From Prostheceraeus crozeri (Eukaryota; Platyhelminthes; Polycladida; Euryleptidae), in NCBI GenBank assembly GCA_907163375.1, contig CAJQUW010005770.1, positions 1-64,000 of the forward strand: a DNA stretch of 64,000 nt, written 5' to 3'. This document shows positions 28,551 to 39,150 of the stretch, in pieces. How positions within the stretch are numbered: position 1 is the stretch's first letter; every line of letters begins with the position of its first letter. A program made the translations under genes and the position numbers. Under the pieces are notes generated by a model. That model was not told where the DNA came from and did not search any database. It worked only from the letters and a program-made list of their open reading frames with translations.

Positions 28551-29236
28551 TTATGTCATCTACGTTGGGTGGTTTTGGAATATATAGGATGGATTCCATA
28601 TGCATGGAGAGAGAGACTATTTTATTATCCTTGTGTCGACCATAATATAGCCCATTCACTTTGAAAAAGATATCCCAAGTACCTTCTCCGAGCTCATCAC
28701 ATCTGATGGGTATTGATTGATCTCCCTCCTTCTTATAGTAAGTGCACCAATGTGATACCGGTAGGCAAATGTGATTACCATCCCAAATCTTTCTATAGGG
28801 AGTATCCTTGTCATCTCTCGCCTTCCACTCTTGAGCAAGAGGAGTAGGAATGTCCATATTTAATGTCACGTACTCCTCAATAATATCAAGTTGGCGGCGA
28901 ATGTACGGACTCACGGGGATCAGTATGTAGTCCCCATACTGATTGCGCATTATCTTGACATCCGTGGAAGGGAGCATTCCCGTTTGGAGTACTACGCTAT
29001 GATCGTCATAACGCAAGACTTGTTTAAATTTACGCTGTAGCGGTGTAGGATTATGTACCTTGGTTGTTTCTTCCACTGGCCTCAGTTGTAGATGATCTGA
29101 TCGTAGCGAACCTTGTAACGTTTGACCGCCATTTTGTCCTACTAGTGCAGCAGATGGAGTAGATGCCTGAAAATGAAAAAGATTGTATTAAGTTTACGTT
29201 CAAGGGAGATGAGGGAGGAAAGTAGCGACTTACCAT
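28462..29236 (-). CDS. Polinton gene with ATG-only first exon; product of unknown function (copy 2)
   Basis: Counterpart of 5292-6066. The ATG at 29234-29236 is followed at once by a 67-bp intron (29167-29233, GTAAGT to TTTTCAG). The large exon encodes about 200 residues ending in a basic tail (KRKSEKNAASKRKSKK). The TATA box at 29328-29338 lies about 95 bases upstream. The family is not recognised; an ssDNA-binding or terminal-protein-like role would suit a gene at the element end but is a guess. Confidence 0.7.
29167..29233 (-). other. 67-bp intron directly after the start codon
   Basis: It has the same length as PolB intron 1 and can be aligned with it: CATCTCCCT, AACGT, TAATA, ATCTT and TTTCAG occur in the same order and spacing. 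Both are followed by GCATC. Confidence 0.75.
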
Positions 29237-29327
29237 TTTAGTTGGATAATAGAATAGAGAGAGAGAAAATGTGCGTCCGTCACTCGTGTGATTCAACGAT
29301 GGAATGATTCTCACTGTGGAAGGCTCG

Positions 29328-29338
29328 CTATTTATATA
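29328..29338 (-). promoter_or_regulatory. TATA box upstream of the right-end Polinton gene (copy 2)
   Basis: TATATAAATAG on the minus strand, identical to the site in copy 1 and about 95 bases before the ATG at 29236. Confidence 0.7.
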
Positions 29339-29389
29339 GAAATGCTTGATTCTCATTGGATGATGATCCTCATTGGACAATAACATCAA

Positions 29390-30053
29390 GCTGATTCCAA
29401 ATCTGAAATCCGTTTTCCCATCCGATGCTTCGTTTTGGCGCTACAGTCCAAAACGTCCAAAATTCTAACTCTGTCGTTTTTCGCCAATGTCCCAAAATCT
29501 TAAATGGCGTCTCACATCTAAACGAAGACAGATATGAACAAGCCGATTCTATCAGTGAATTTGTCTCACTCTTAGCTTTCAAACGAGATATTGCACGACA
29601 AAATCCGTCCACTAGAAGCAAAGTTGGAAGGTCGGTGCCGAGGGGGGGGGACGTCAGCGAAACTTTTTCTCTCCGATTGACTTGAAACTCACCATACCGA
29701 TGCAGAATTTCACGCTGAATCCGAATCTGGCCTCCGTTTTCCCATCCGATGCTTCGTTTTGGCGCTACAGCCCAAAACGACCAAAATTCTAACTCTGTCG
29801 TTTTTTCGAAAATCATCACACACTATAGCCTCAAGTCAAAACCTGGCGGTCGCCCAAGTCCACCACGACACTCTGTCGTTCCAGAGGGGGGGGACGTCAG
29901 CGAACCTTTCGCACCCACTTGGCCGGCACACCACGACACTCTGTCGTTCCAGAGGGGGGGAGTCAGACTCGAAGCACCACGGCGGCCGACCACGACACTC
30001 TGTCGTTCCAGAGGGGGGGGCGCCGGTCGAGTGTTCGCCGTTTTCTTACTACT
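29390..30053. repeat. Right terminal inverted repeat of Polinton copy 2
   Basis: About 664 bp matching the left repeat in inverted orientation. It holds one internal monomer with a G-run near 29640 and, in the last 200 bp, three ACGACACTCTGTCGT hairpins each followed by CCAGAG and a G-run. It ends CGTTTTCTTACTACT. Confidence 0.92.
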
Positions 30054-30059
30054 TGGGTT
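30054..30059. repeat. Right target-site duplication of Polinton copy 2 (TGGGTT)
   Basis: An exact match to 9627-9632. Confidence 0.95.
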
Positions 30060-31037
30060 CTCCTCACTTTGTGACCAGATACCACAAGCCCCAAACACTT
30101 CTATTGTTCTGACTCATCTCAATGACTTCCATCGAATAGGACAACAGAAATTTTCATATAGGAACCTGTGAAAAATGGGAAATCATTTAGTTCGGAATGT
30201 TTTCCCGTGTTTGACTGTGAAGGAGATCTTATAGCCCCAAGCACTACATGCATTCTTACTCGCCTCGCCGAGATCTGCAATGTAAAATTCAATCTCTAAT
30301 AAAATTGAGGCAATCGTGTGTAGACGAACACGTGCACCGATACATGCATAAACAGATCAAACTTTCTGCTTTCTCATTAAATTTATTTGACTTAGACCTT
30401 ATTCAACAATTACTCAATAACTAAGCTGAAAGAAAATGTTTCAACCAACAACCAGAATAATATTTTCTGAAATATGAAGTATGAAAATCAATGGTATTTT
30501 TGGCACTCTTCTACAATTATTAAGTGCATGGACATTGCCTTATGAATATTGGAAGGGCTACTGTGTTAACACACTGCCGGTTGACCACTTTGAAAAGACG
30601 CAGCGTCAGTTTCAGTTTTCAGGTTGTAGGCCGCGGATTGACCATGACTGCTCTAGATGATGCATGTACACAGACCAGAGATGAAGGACCGATTATTTTA
30701 GTCCACGCATAACCCGGTCCTAGTTAATACATGTAGCGAAAGAGGTGACCACTATCATATGCGTGCTACATTGTCAATGTTAAGAGAAAGCCTTTACTTC
30801 AATCAGGTGTGATAATAGAAATTGATACCAATAATGCTTCCAGAATGGAAGTTTAACTTCGCACAATGATGACACAAAAATTGCGCGCATTTTCACTTAC
30901 GTATACACTCTTCAGCAACTGCATCACTGGGGTTGGAATCAGTTGTGTGACTTTTCTGTGGTCATTCTTACCTCAACTTAGTTCAGATTAATTTCCATTC
31001 TTGTCAACTGCAGATAAACAATAGGCCTAGTGTATAT
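30060..31037. other. Spacer without a recognised gene
   Basis: Host-like sequence. Short frames only; no supported exon, RNA or repeat. Confidence 0.55.
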
Positions 31038-31893
31038 CAGTGTTTCTCAACCTTTACTTCTCACGGACTAAGTTCTCACCCAAGGTGAACTACGTGGGTG
31101 ACTTACAAAAATTATATGCGGATCTATCATACCCAACGGCGTCTACTAATCGTGTTAAAATATAATTTCGCATTTTTGTCTCAAATTCAGTTTCTACAGA
31201 TGATGTCTTGTAAGTGTTGTATTAAAGAATGATCGCGAGTCAGATGTTCCTAGCAATTACGAAATTTCTAGAAAAGCAAGAAAAAATATTATTTATGTAG
31301 CCTATACAAGAACCGTATACAATACAGTAGAAAGTCAACTGAGCGAGCCAATTCTTTAGGCAACCGTGAAAAATCGATGAACACTGTGCATTACCCTGGT
31401 GGTGGATGACTGATGCTGAATGAATCGTACTCTCGCAATTTGTAGTAAAGTATCGTAATCATTAACACACATACCATTAATCATTAGCAATATAAACATA
31501 TTTTGATAAATTACCATGTTCCTTGTTATCAGCGCACCTTAATTCTGCGAAAAGAATTGTATTTATACCGAATGTACCACTTCCGCTATGCCTGATTTTC
31601 ATTACAAATGTAAAGCATACTACTACTACCTCTGTCACCGCAGTCTCATATGAAGATGCATCATCTATGCTTTCTATGCTAATCACATCGAAGAAATGTT
31701 TCTTCGACTCTCAGAAGGCGTCATCGCAATAATAAACTAAATCAAAGACAGTGAAGACGTCTTTGGACCAAATCTACCACTAATTAGGCGATTTGTACCA
31801 AAAGGGATCTATAATTTTCACATTAACTTCGCGGACTAAACTGACCTGTCCTGCTGAAAATTTAGTCATCGAACCGGAGGTTGAGAAGCACTG
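31038..31893. mobile_element. Old non-autonomous hAT-type DNA transposon
   Basis: The left end reads CAGTGTTTCTCAACCT and the right end is its near inverse (AGGTTGAGAAGCACTG), 15 of 16 bases. CAG-started ends of this type are common in hAT elements. The flanking eight bases (GTGTATAT and GCCTATGT) agree at only five positions, so the duplication is decayed or absent. No transposase frame is seen in its 856 bp. Confidence 0.6.
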
Positions 31894-32695
31894 GCCTATG
31901 TGCATCAATGTGCTTGTGGTGTATACATGCAACTTCACCTCTGTCTATGAACTTATTCGCATTCATTTGCAGTTCTATTGGCTCGAGAAAGATGACATCC
32001 AATTCTAATTCACTAACTGAATGCATTTGTGCCGTTGACTGAATCTCCAGAGTTGGCTGATTCTTCAACTCAACATCAAAATATCAAGAAGGACCGAAAA
32101 ATAATTTATTGATTGCAATTGTGCTCCAATAGAAGATAGATCAATTTGATTTTCATTTCTTTCGATAAGGAATTATGTCGGAGATAACAAAACTTACATC
32201 ATGTCATTTTGGTAAGATACCAGTACTTAGATCGGATTCGATTATACCGGTAGGCCTAATTTCATTTTTGGTTAAAGGGTTACCTAGAGACGAAGTGTGT
32301 GCCCTTAATCTAGATAATGCATACAAAGGAAAGAGCTGAGCTGACGATGTCATTAGTCGCTGTGCTCATCAGTATAACAATGTTGCTATACCGAAAAAAT
32401 CGAGGAGGATACCAAAAACGCTATTTCATGACATAAAAAATATCGCATCTTCATAAAGTCAGAGTGTTTGACAAAAATTGTCAATACGCAGTTGTAAATT
32501 GTTCTGGTGTAGTAGGCCTATTTGTTGTCATTACATATTGAATGAGATTTATAGACACCGTCAATTGAATGACATGATAAAATTTTCTTTCAAAATTCAT
32601 TCCACGACAACAGAAGTTCTGCATCAAAGTGACTGTCTATAGATGGATCGATAGCGAAATAATTTTGCTTCAATTAGATGCTTGTGCGGTCCACC
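31894..32695. other. Spacer without a recognised gene
   Basis: About 0.8 kb of host-like sequence with no supported feature. Confidence 0.55.
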
Positions 32696-32704
32696 AAAAT
32701 CTTT
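32696..32704. repeat. Left 9-bp duplication flanking the Penelope-like block (AAAATCTTT)
   Basis: Repeated exactly at 41521-41529, just outside the other edge of the block. Confidence 0.7.
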
Positions 32705-32994
32705 ATTGCCAGTAGGAGGACACTCCATATTTGATGGAAATATCAGAAAGTAAAATCACTTTATCGCAAGCGCTTTCGACCGACACCGCAAGTCATTATC
32801 AAGCGACTGTTCGTTTATTGTTGGATCAATCAGATATAAACAGTTATGATAGGGAACATTCTAGACCAGATTCATTTACATTAAGACACATTACGAAATC
32901 CTAAGCTAACAACAAAAATACGCCAATGAGCATGTTACTCCTAAAATTCTGCAAGTAATGCACATCAAGGTAAAAACAAGGATAAAGACGTTAG

Positions 32995-35406
32995 CTAAAG
33001 AATAGAGTCATAAAAAGACCCCAGATCTATCTTGATTCGGTTGTTGGAACGGAAATGTTTAGTCCAAAGAGATTCCTTCACTATTCTCCTCTTCCAGGAG
33101 CGTTCCCTGTCCACCACAGTCATGGAATCAATGTCGATCCTATGACCACTGTCCATCACATGCTTTGCTAGCTCGGATCGGTCGACGTCAAGCTCACGTA
33201 TCATCCGCAAGTGTTCGGATTTTCTCTTGTCGATAGGCCTGGAAGATTCACCGACGTAGGAAAATCCACAATCGCGGTGTCCACACTCAATGCGATACAC
33301 CGAGCCCAAACACAGGGAAGGAGAAGGTCGCTTGCGGATAAGGAGGCTACTGAGAGTCGAGGCAGGCTTGAGGGCGATGTTAATACCGAAACCAATCAAC
33401 TTAGACTTGATGGCGTTACTGATCCCCGGAATAAAAGGAATGGAACCAGAAACGTTTGTTGGCTCATCACGTCTAGCTCGGCCTATCGTCAAGGAAGAAA
33501 GGATCCCGTTCACCTTCGATTCTCCATACCCATTCGAGGCCAGGGCACTTTTGACATTGACCAACTCTCCATCAAGTGTGGAATCCGAACAAACACGAGC
33601 AGCACGTAGACCCAAAGACCTGATTACTCCTGGGAAAACAGATCTTGGATGGCATGAAGAACGGTGGAGATATAGGTTGGAATGTGTGGCTTTCCTATAA
33701 ACAGAGAAAATAGGTCGTTCACCATTCCGACTTACGAGAACATCTAAGAACGGAATTTTACCATCTTCCTCAATCTCCATTGTGAAATTAATAGAATCCT
33801 CTTGACCATTCAGGAACTCAAGGAAAGCAGGAAGTTGATTAACAGGATGCGTCCAACATGCGAAAACATCATCAACGTATCTGTACCAAATGAAAGGTGT
33901 GGCAATATCCAGTTCCGACGCTAAAGAAAACGTCTTGAATTCATAAAAATTCATGAAAATATTAGCAGACGCCGGTCCGAGGCTGCTTCCCATACTGACT
34001 CCGTCCGTTTGTATAAAGAAACGGTTGTCAAACTCAAAGTAACAGTTCCGCAACAGGAACTCCGTCAGCCAAAGAAGTTCATCAACGGTGAACACACATT
34101 CGTTCGGGAAGTCATCATTCTTTTCAATATACCATTTGAGCGCATCCAGGACACCATCAATTGGGACATTAGTAAAAAGCGACTCAACGTCGAAACTCAC
34201 AAATACACTAGAGTTGACAACTGGGATAGAGAGAAGCTTGGATTTCAGATCATCCGAATTCTTGATGTAAGACGGGCTATCACAAGCAAAACATTTCACC
34301 AAATCAGCGATGAATTTAGACAAGCCCGAAAACACTGAATCAACCTGACTGACAACAGGTCTTAGAGGACAGTTTTCTTTATGGATCTTGGGTAAACCAA
34401 AAAGAAAGGGAGTCTGGAAGAACGTAGGACACCATTCCAAGGCTTGTTGTCGACTTATACGACCATCCAACTCAATCTGTCGAATCTTACCATGTAGCGT
34501 ACGGCGTACGCCGGCACCCGGGTTCTTGGTGGACACTTTATAAGGCCCATCTTCAATGATAGACCGTAATTTGTCAACATAGTCCCGTCTGTTCATGACA
34601 ACCACACGACTTCCTTTATCCGACGGAAGAATAATAATATCTCTGTTGGCTTGTAGAGAAGAAATAGCCTCTTTCTCCAAACAAGAAATATTGGAACGGG
34701 GTCGATATTTCCTCTTAAGGATTCTGGAAATTTCATTCCTGATACAAGTCTTGTAATCCGAACCCAAGGCTGAAATAGCCTGCTCAACCCCAGCGATAAT
34801 CTCCTTCTTGGGAATAGATGAGGGAGTAACGGCAAAATTAAGGCCTTTGCTCAGGATAGAGTGTTGCCCACTCGTCAGCTTCAGCGTACTCAAATTGATA
34901 ACCGGGTCAATCACCTTACCGACGATCGGTTCATCATTCCTGCCATGTAAAACGCGAAGACGATGTAAACGCTTAGTAATCTTCTCCAGAGACGAGTGTC
35001 TGTAGGAACCAACAGAAGAATCAACAAAATCCACAATCCTTGACAGTAAATGTACAACTTTCACCATGTCGAAAAGACATTCCCGACGAATGCGGATAGC
35101 TTCTTCCAGTTTAATAGTGGATTGACGAATATCACGAATCTCAAAATATAACATTTTCCTACCAACCATCCATTTCAAACCTTCCTTATGATCAAACTTT
35201 CCAGGCAACCGAAACCACAAAGAACGAGGTAACAATTTCTCACTAACACAATCACTAAGAAAAGACAATCTATGGTCTTGATCCACCAGTCTCTTTGCAT
35301 CTTTTGCCCATGTACGAAGAATAACCACACACCTTCCTCCACTAGTGCGATTCAATTGACGGAAAAGGGAGTGTATTTCAATATTGTCAGTAGGAGGACA
35401 CTCCAT
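32995..35406 (-). CDS. Penelope-like reverse transcriptase with GIY-YIG endonuclease, 803 aa (unit 1)
   Basis: An intact frame from ATG at 35406. The RT core carries FVSFDVESLFTNVP (motif A), DGVSMGSSLGPASANIFM (motif B) and WYRYVDDVFACW (motif C, YVDD). The N-terminal part has the conserved LPSDKGSRVVVMNR stretch of Penelope RTs. The C-terminus is a GIY-YIG endonuclease (SVYRIECGHRDCGFSYVGES..IDKRKSEHLRMI..LAKHVMDSGH) with the CxxxxxC/H linker of animal Penelope elements. The enzyme nicks DNA and copies its RNA at the target. The upstream 266-bp inter-unit region is the likely promoter. Confidence 0.95.
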   Translation of the reverse strand: MECPPTDNIEIHSLFRQLNRTSGGRCVVILRTWAKDAKRLVDQDHRLSFLSDCVSEKLLPRSLWFRLPGKFDHKEGLKWMVGRKMLYFEIRDIRQSTIKLEEAIRIRRECLFDMVKVVHLLSRIVDFVDSSVGSYRHSSLEKITKRLHRLRVLHGRNDEPIVGKVIDPVINLSTLKLTSGQHSILSKGLNFAVTPSSIPKKEIIAGVEQAISALGSDYKTCIRNEISRILKRKYRPRSNISCLEKEAISSLQANRDIIILPSDKGSRVVVMNRRDYVDKLRSIIEDGPYKVSTKNPGAGVRRTLHGKIRQIELDGRISRQQALEWCPTFFQTPFLFGLPKIHKENCPLRPVVSQVDSVFSGLSKFIADLVKCFACDSPSYIKNSDDLKSKLLSIPVVNSSVFVSFDVESLFTNVPIDGVLDALKWYIEKNDDFPNECVFTVDELLWLTEFLLRNCYFEFDNRFFIQTDGVSMGSSLGPASANIFMNFYEFKTFSLASELDIATPFIWYRYVDDVFACWTHPVNQLPAFLEFLNGQEDSINFTMEIEEDGKIPFLDVLVSRNGERPIFSVYRKATHSNLYLHRSSCHPRSVFPGVIRSLGLRAARVCSDSTLDGELVNVKSALASNGYGESKVNGILSSLTIGRARRDEPTNVSGSIPFIPGISNAIKSKLIGFGINIALKPASTLSSLLIRKRPSPSLCLGSVYRIECGHRDCGFSYVGESSRPIDKRKSEHLRMIRELDVDRSELAKHVMDSGHRIDIDSMTVVDRERSWKRRIVKESLWTKHFRSNNRIKIDLGSFYDSIL

Positions 35407-35672
35407 ATTTGATGGAAATATCAGAAAGTAAAATCACTTTATCGCAAGCGCTTTCGACCGACACCGCAAGTCATTATCAAGCGACTGTTCGTTTATTGTT
35501 GGATCAATCAGATATAAACAGTTATGATAGGGAACATTCTAGACCAGATTCATTTACATTAAGACACATTACGAAATCCTAAGCTAACAACAAAAATACG
35601 CCAATGAGCATGCTACTCCTAAAATTCTGCAAGTAATGCACATCAAGGTAAAAACAAGGATAAAGACGTTAG
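35407..35672 (-). promoter_or_regulatory. 266-bp inter-unit non-coding region (Penelope pseudo-LTR core)
   Basis: This segment separates successive ORFs and recurs at 38085-38350 and, inverted, near 41200-41466. As in Penelope pseudo-LTRs it would supply the promoter of one unit and the 3' end of the other. It contains a GC-rich stretch (CGCAAGCGCTTTCGACCGACACCG across its start). I could not confirm a hammerhead ribozyme. Confidence 0.6.
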
Positions 35673-38084
35673 CTAAAGAATAGAGTCATAAAAAGACCCC
35701 AGATCTATCTTGATTCGGTTGTTGGAACGGAAATGTTTAGTCCAAAGAGATTCCTTCACTATTCTCCTCTTCCAGGATCGTTCCCTGTCCACCACAGTCA
35801 TGGAATCAATGTCGATCCTATGACCACTGTCCATCACATGCTTTGCTAGCTCGGATCGGTCGACGTCAAGCTCACGTATCATCCGCAAGTGTTCGGATTT
35901 TCTCTTGTCGATAGGCCTGGAAGATTCACCGACGTAGGAAAATCCACAATCGCGGTGTCCACACTCAATGCGATACACCGAGCCCAAACACAGGGAAGGA
36001 GAAGGTCGCTTGCGGATAAGGAGGCTACTGAGAGTCGAGGCAGGCTTGAGGGCGATGTTAATACCGAAACCAATCAACTTAGACTTGATGGCGTTACTGA
36101 TCCCCGGAATAAAAGGAATGGAACCAGAAACGTTTGTTGGCTCATCACGTCTAGCTCGGCCTATCGTCAAGGAAGAAAGGATCCCGTTCACCTTCGATTC
36201 TCCATACCCATTCGAGGCCAGGGCACTTTTGACATTGACCAACTCTCCATCAAGTGTGGAATCCGAACAAACACGAGCAGCACGTAGACCCAAAGACCTG
36301 ATTACTCCTGGGAAAACAGATCTTGGATGGCATGAAGAACGGTGGAGATATAGGTTGGAATGTGTGGCTTTCCTATAAACAGAGAAAATAGGTCGTTCAC
36401 CATTCCGACTTACGAGAACATCTAAGAACGGAATTTTACCATCTTCCTCAATCTCCATTGTGAAATTAATAGAATCCTCTTGACCATTCAGGAACTCAAG
36501 GAAAGCAGGAAGTTGATTAACAGGATGCGTCCAACATGCGAAAACATCATCAACGTATCTGTACCAAATGAAAGGTGTGGCAATATCCAGTTCCGACGCT
36601 AAAGAAAACGTCTTGAATTCATAAAAATTCATGAAAATATTAGCAGACGCCGGTCCGAGGCTGCTTCCCATACTGACTCCGTCCGTTTGTATAAAGAAAC
36701 GGTTGTCAAACTCAAAGTAACAGTTCCGCAACAGGAACTCCGTCAGCCAAAGAAGTTCATCAACGGTGAACACACATTCGTTCGGGAAGTCATCATTCTT
36801 TTCAATATACCATTTGAGCGCATCCAGGACACCATCAATTGGGACATTAGTAAAAAGCGACTCAACGTCGAAACTCACAAATGCACTAGAGTTGACAACT
36901 GGGATAGAGAGAAGCTTGGATTTCAGATCATCCGAATTCTTGATGTGAGACGGGCTATCACAAGCAAAACATTTCACCAAATCAGCGATGAATTTAGACA
37001 GGCCCGAAAACACTGAATCAACCTGACTGACAACAGGTCTTAGAGGACAGTTTTCTTTATGGATCTTGGGTAAACCAAAAAGAAAGGGAGTCTGGAAGAA
37101 CGTAGGACACCATTCCAAGGCTTGTTGTCGACTTATACGACCATCCAACTCAATCTGTCGAATCTTACCATGTAGCGTACGGCGTACGCCGGCACCCGGG
37201 TTCTTGGTGGACACTTTATAAGGCCCATCTTCAATGATAGACCGTAATTTGTCAACATAGTCCCGTCTGTTCATGACAACCACACGACTTCCTTTATCCG
37301 ACGGAAGAATAATAATATCTCTGTTGGCTTGTAGAGAAGAAATAGCCTCTTTCTCCAAACAAGAAATATTGGAACGGGGTCGATATTTCCTCTTAAGGAT
37401 TCTGGAAATTTCATTCCTGATACAAGTCTTGTAATCCGAACCCAAGGCTGAAATAGCCTGCTCAACCCCAGCGATAATCTCCTTCTTGGGAATAGATGAG
37501 GGAGTAACGGCAAAATTAAGGCCTTTGCTCAGGATAGAGTGTTGCCCACTCGTCAGCTTCAGCGTACTCAAATTGATAACCGGGTCAATCACCTTACCGA
37601 CGATCGGTTCATCATTCCTGCCATGTAAAACGCGAAGACGATGTAAACGCTTAGTAATCTTCTCCAGAGACGAGTGTCTGTAGGAACCAACAGAAGAATC
37701 AACAAAATCCACAATCCTTGACAGTAAATGTACAACTTTCACCATGTCGAAAAGACATTTCCGACGAATGCGGATAGCTTCTTCCAGTTTAATAGTGGAT
37801 TGACGAATATCACGAATCTCAAAATATAACATTTTCCTACCAACCATCCATTTCAAACCTTCCTTATGATCAAACTTTCCAGGCAACCGAAACCACAAAG
37901 AACGAGGTAACAATTTCTCACTAACACAATCACTAAGAAAAGACAATCTATGCTCTTGATCCACCAGTCTCTTTGCATCTTTTGCCCATGTACGAAGAAT
38001 AACCACACACCTTCCTCCACTAGTGCGATTCAATTGACGGAAAAGGGAGTGTATTTCAATATTGTCAGTAGGAGGACACTCCAT
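35673..38084 (-). CDS. Penelope-like reverse transcriptase with GIY-YIG endonuclease, 803 aa (unit 2)
   Basis: Same protein as unit 1 with a handful of substitutions (for example DQEHR for DQDHR). All RT motifs including YVDD and the GIY-YIG domain are present. The two intact tandem copies could both be active. Confidence 0.95.
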   Translation of the reverse strand: MECPPTDNIEIHSLFRQLNRTSGGRCVVILRTWAKDAKRLVDQEHRLSFLSDCVSEKLLPRSLWFRLPGKFDHKEGLKWMVGRKMLYFEIRDIRQSTIKLEEAIRIRRKCLFDMVKVVHLLSRIVDFVDSSVGSYRHSSLEKITKRLHRLRVLHGRNDEPIVGKVIDPVINLSTLKLTSGQHSILSKGLNFAVTPSSIPKKEIIAGVEQAISALGSDYKTCIRNEISRILKRKYRPRSNISCLEKEAISSLQANRDIIILPSDKGSRVVVMNRRDYVDKLRSIIEDGPYKVSTKNPGAGVRRTLHGKIRQIELDGRISRQQALEWCPTFFQTPFLFGLPKIHKENCPLRPVVSQVDSVFSGLSKFIADLVKCFACDSPSHIKNSDDLKSKLLSIPVVNSSAFVSFDVESLFTNVPIDGVLDALKWYIEKNDDFPNECVFTVDELLWLTEFLLRNCYFEFDNRFFIQTDGVSMGSSLGPASANIFMNFYEFKTFSLASELDIATPFIWYRYVDDVFACWTHPVNQLPAFLEFLNGQEDSINFTMEIEEDGKIPFLDVLVSRNGERPIFSVYRKATHSNLYLHRSSCHPRSVFPGVIRSLGLRAARVCSDSTLDGELVNVKSALASNGYGESKVNGILSSLTIGRARRDEPTNVSGSIPFIPGISNAIKSKLIGFGINIALKPASTLSSLLIRKRPSPSLCLGSVYRIECGHRDCGFSYVGESSRPIDKRKSEHLRMIRELDVDRSELAKHVMDSGHRIDIDSMTVVDRERSWKRRIVKESLWTKHFRSNNRIKIDLGSFYDSIL

Positions 38085-38350
38085 ATTTGATGGAAATATC
38101 AGAAAGTAAAATCACTTTATCGCAAGCGCTTTCGACCGACACCGCAAGTCATTATCAAGCGACTGTTCGTTTATTGTTGGATCAATCAGATATAAACAGT
38201 TATGATAGGGAACATTCTAGACCAGATTCATTTACATTAAGACACATTACGAAATCCTAAGCTAACAACAAAAATACGCCAATGAGCATGTTACTCCTAA
38301 AATTCTGCAAGTAATGCACATCAAGGTAAAAACAAGGATAAAGACGTTAG
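38085..38350 (-). promoter_or_regulatory. 266-bp inter-unit non-coding region (second copy)
   Basis: Near-identical to 35407-35672; it lies between units 2 and 3. Confidence 0.6.
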
Positions 38351-39150
38351 CTAAAGAATAGAGTCATAAAAAGACCCCAGATCTATCTTGATTCGGTTGT
38401 TGGAACGGAAATGTTTAGTCCAAAGAGATTCCTTCACTATTCTCCTCTTCCAGGAGCGTTCCCTGTCCACCACAGTCATGGAATCAATGTCGATCCTATG
38501 ACCACTGTCCATCACATGCTTTGCTAGCTCGGATCGGTCGACGTCAAGCTCACGTATCATCCGCAAGTGTTCGGATTTTCTCTTGTCGATAGGCCTGGAA
38601 GATTCACCGACGTAGGAAAATCCACAATCGCGGTGTCCACACTCAATGCGATACACCGAGCCCAAACACAGGGAAGGAGAAGGTCGCTTGCGGATAAGGA
38701 GGCTACTGAGAGTCGAGGCAGGCTTGAGGGCGATGTTAATACCGAAACCAATCAACTTAGACTTGATGGCGTTACTGATCCCCGGAATAAAAGGAATGGA
38801 ACCAGAAACGTTTGTTGGCTCATCACGTCTAGCTCGGCCTATCGTCAAGGAAGAAAGGATCCCGTTCACCTTCGATTCTCCATACCCATTCGAGGCCAGG
38901 GCACTTTTGACATTGACCAACTCTCCATCAAGTGTGGAATCCGAACAAACACGAGCAGCACGTAGACCCAAAGACCTGATTACTCCTGGGAAAACAGATC
39001 TTGGATGGCATGAAGAACGGTGGAGATATAGGTTGGAATGTGTGGCTTTCCTATAAACAGAGAAAATAGGTCGTTCACCATTCCGACTTACGAGAACATC
39101 TAAGAACGGAATTTTACCATCTTCCTCAATCTCCATTGTGAAATTAATTT
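38351..39150 (-). pseudogene. Penelope-like ORF, C-terminal part only (unit 3)
   Basis: It matches the last 265 or so codons of the other units, from INFTMEIEEDGKIPFLD through the GIY-YIG domain. It is cut at about 39150, where the sequence switches to the inverted copy. The short extra codons at the start of the open frame belong to the junction. The RT core is absent. Confidence 0.9.

Larger units (their letters stand above)
9633..30053. mobile_element. Complete Polinton (Maverick), copy 2
   Basis: The element is 20,421 bp including a 774-bp insertion. Both ends carry AGTAGTAAGAAAACGGCG in inverted orientation, terminal repeats of about 664 bp, and a perfect 6-bp target duplication. It encodes PolB, integrase, ATPase, protease, major capsid protein and a set of small genes, so both the replication and virion modules are present. 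It looks largely whole with a few breaks (about one each in the polymerase, the protease and the 888-aa gene region, several in one RING-like gene). Intact target duplication and close match to copy 1 suggest recent insertion. Confidence 0.96.

Noticed and set aside
33211-33700. Plus-strand frames of 130 codons in the Penelope-like units (also 35889-36378, 38567-39056 and antisense frames in the inverted copy)
   Set aside because: They are exact antisense shadows of the RT/endonuclease ORF and repeat with every unit.
35407-35672. Possible hammerhead ribozyme in the Penelope-like inter-unit region
   Set aside because: Penelope elements can carry one, and a GATAATGA/CGAAA-like pair is seen, but the conserved CTGATGA core is not present in order. 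A covariance search would be needed; I do not claim it.
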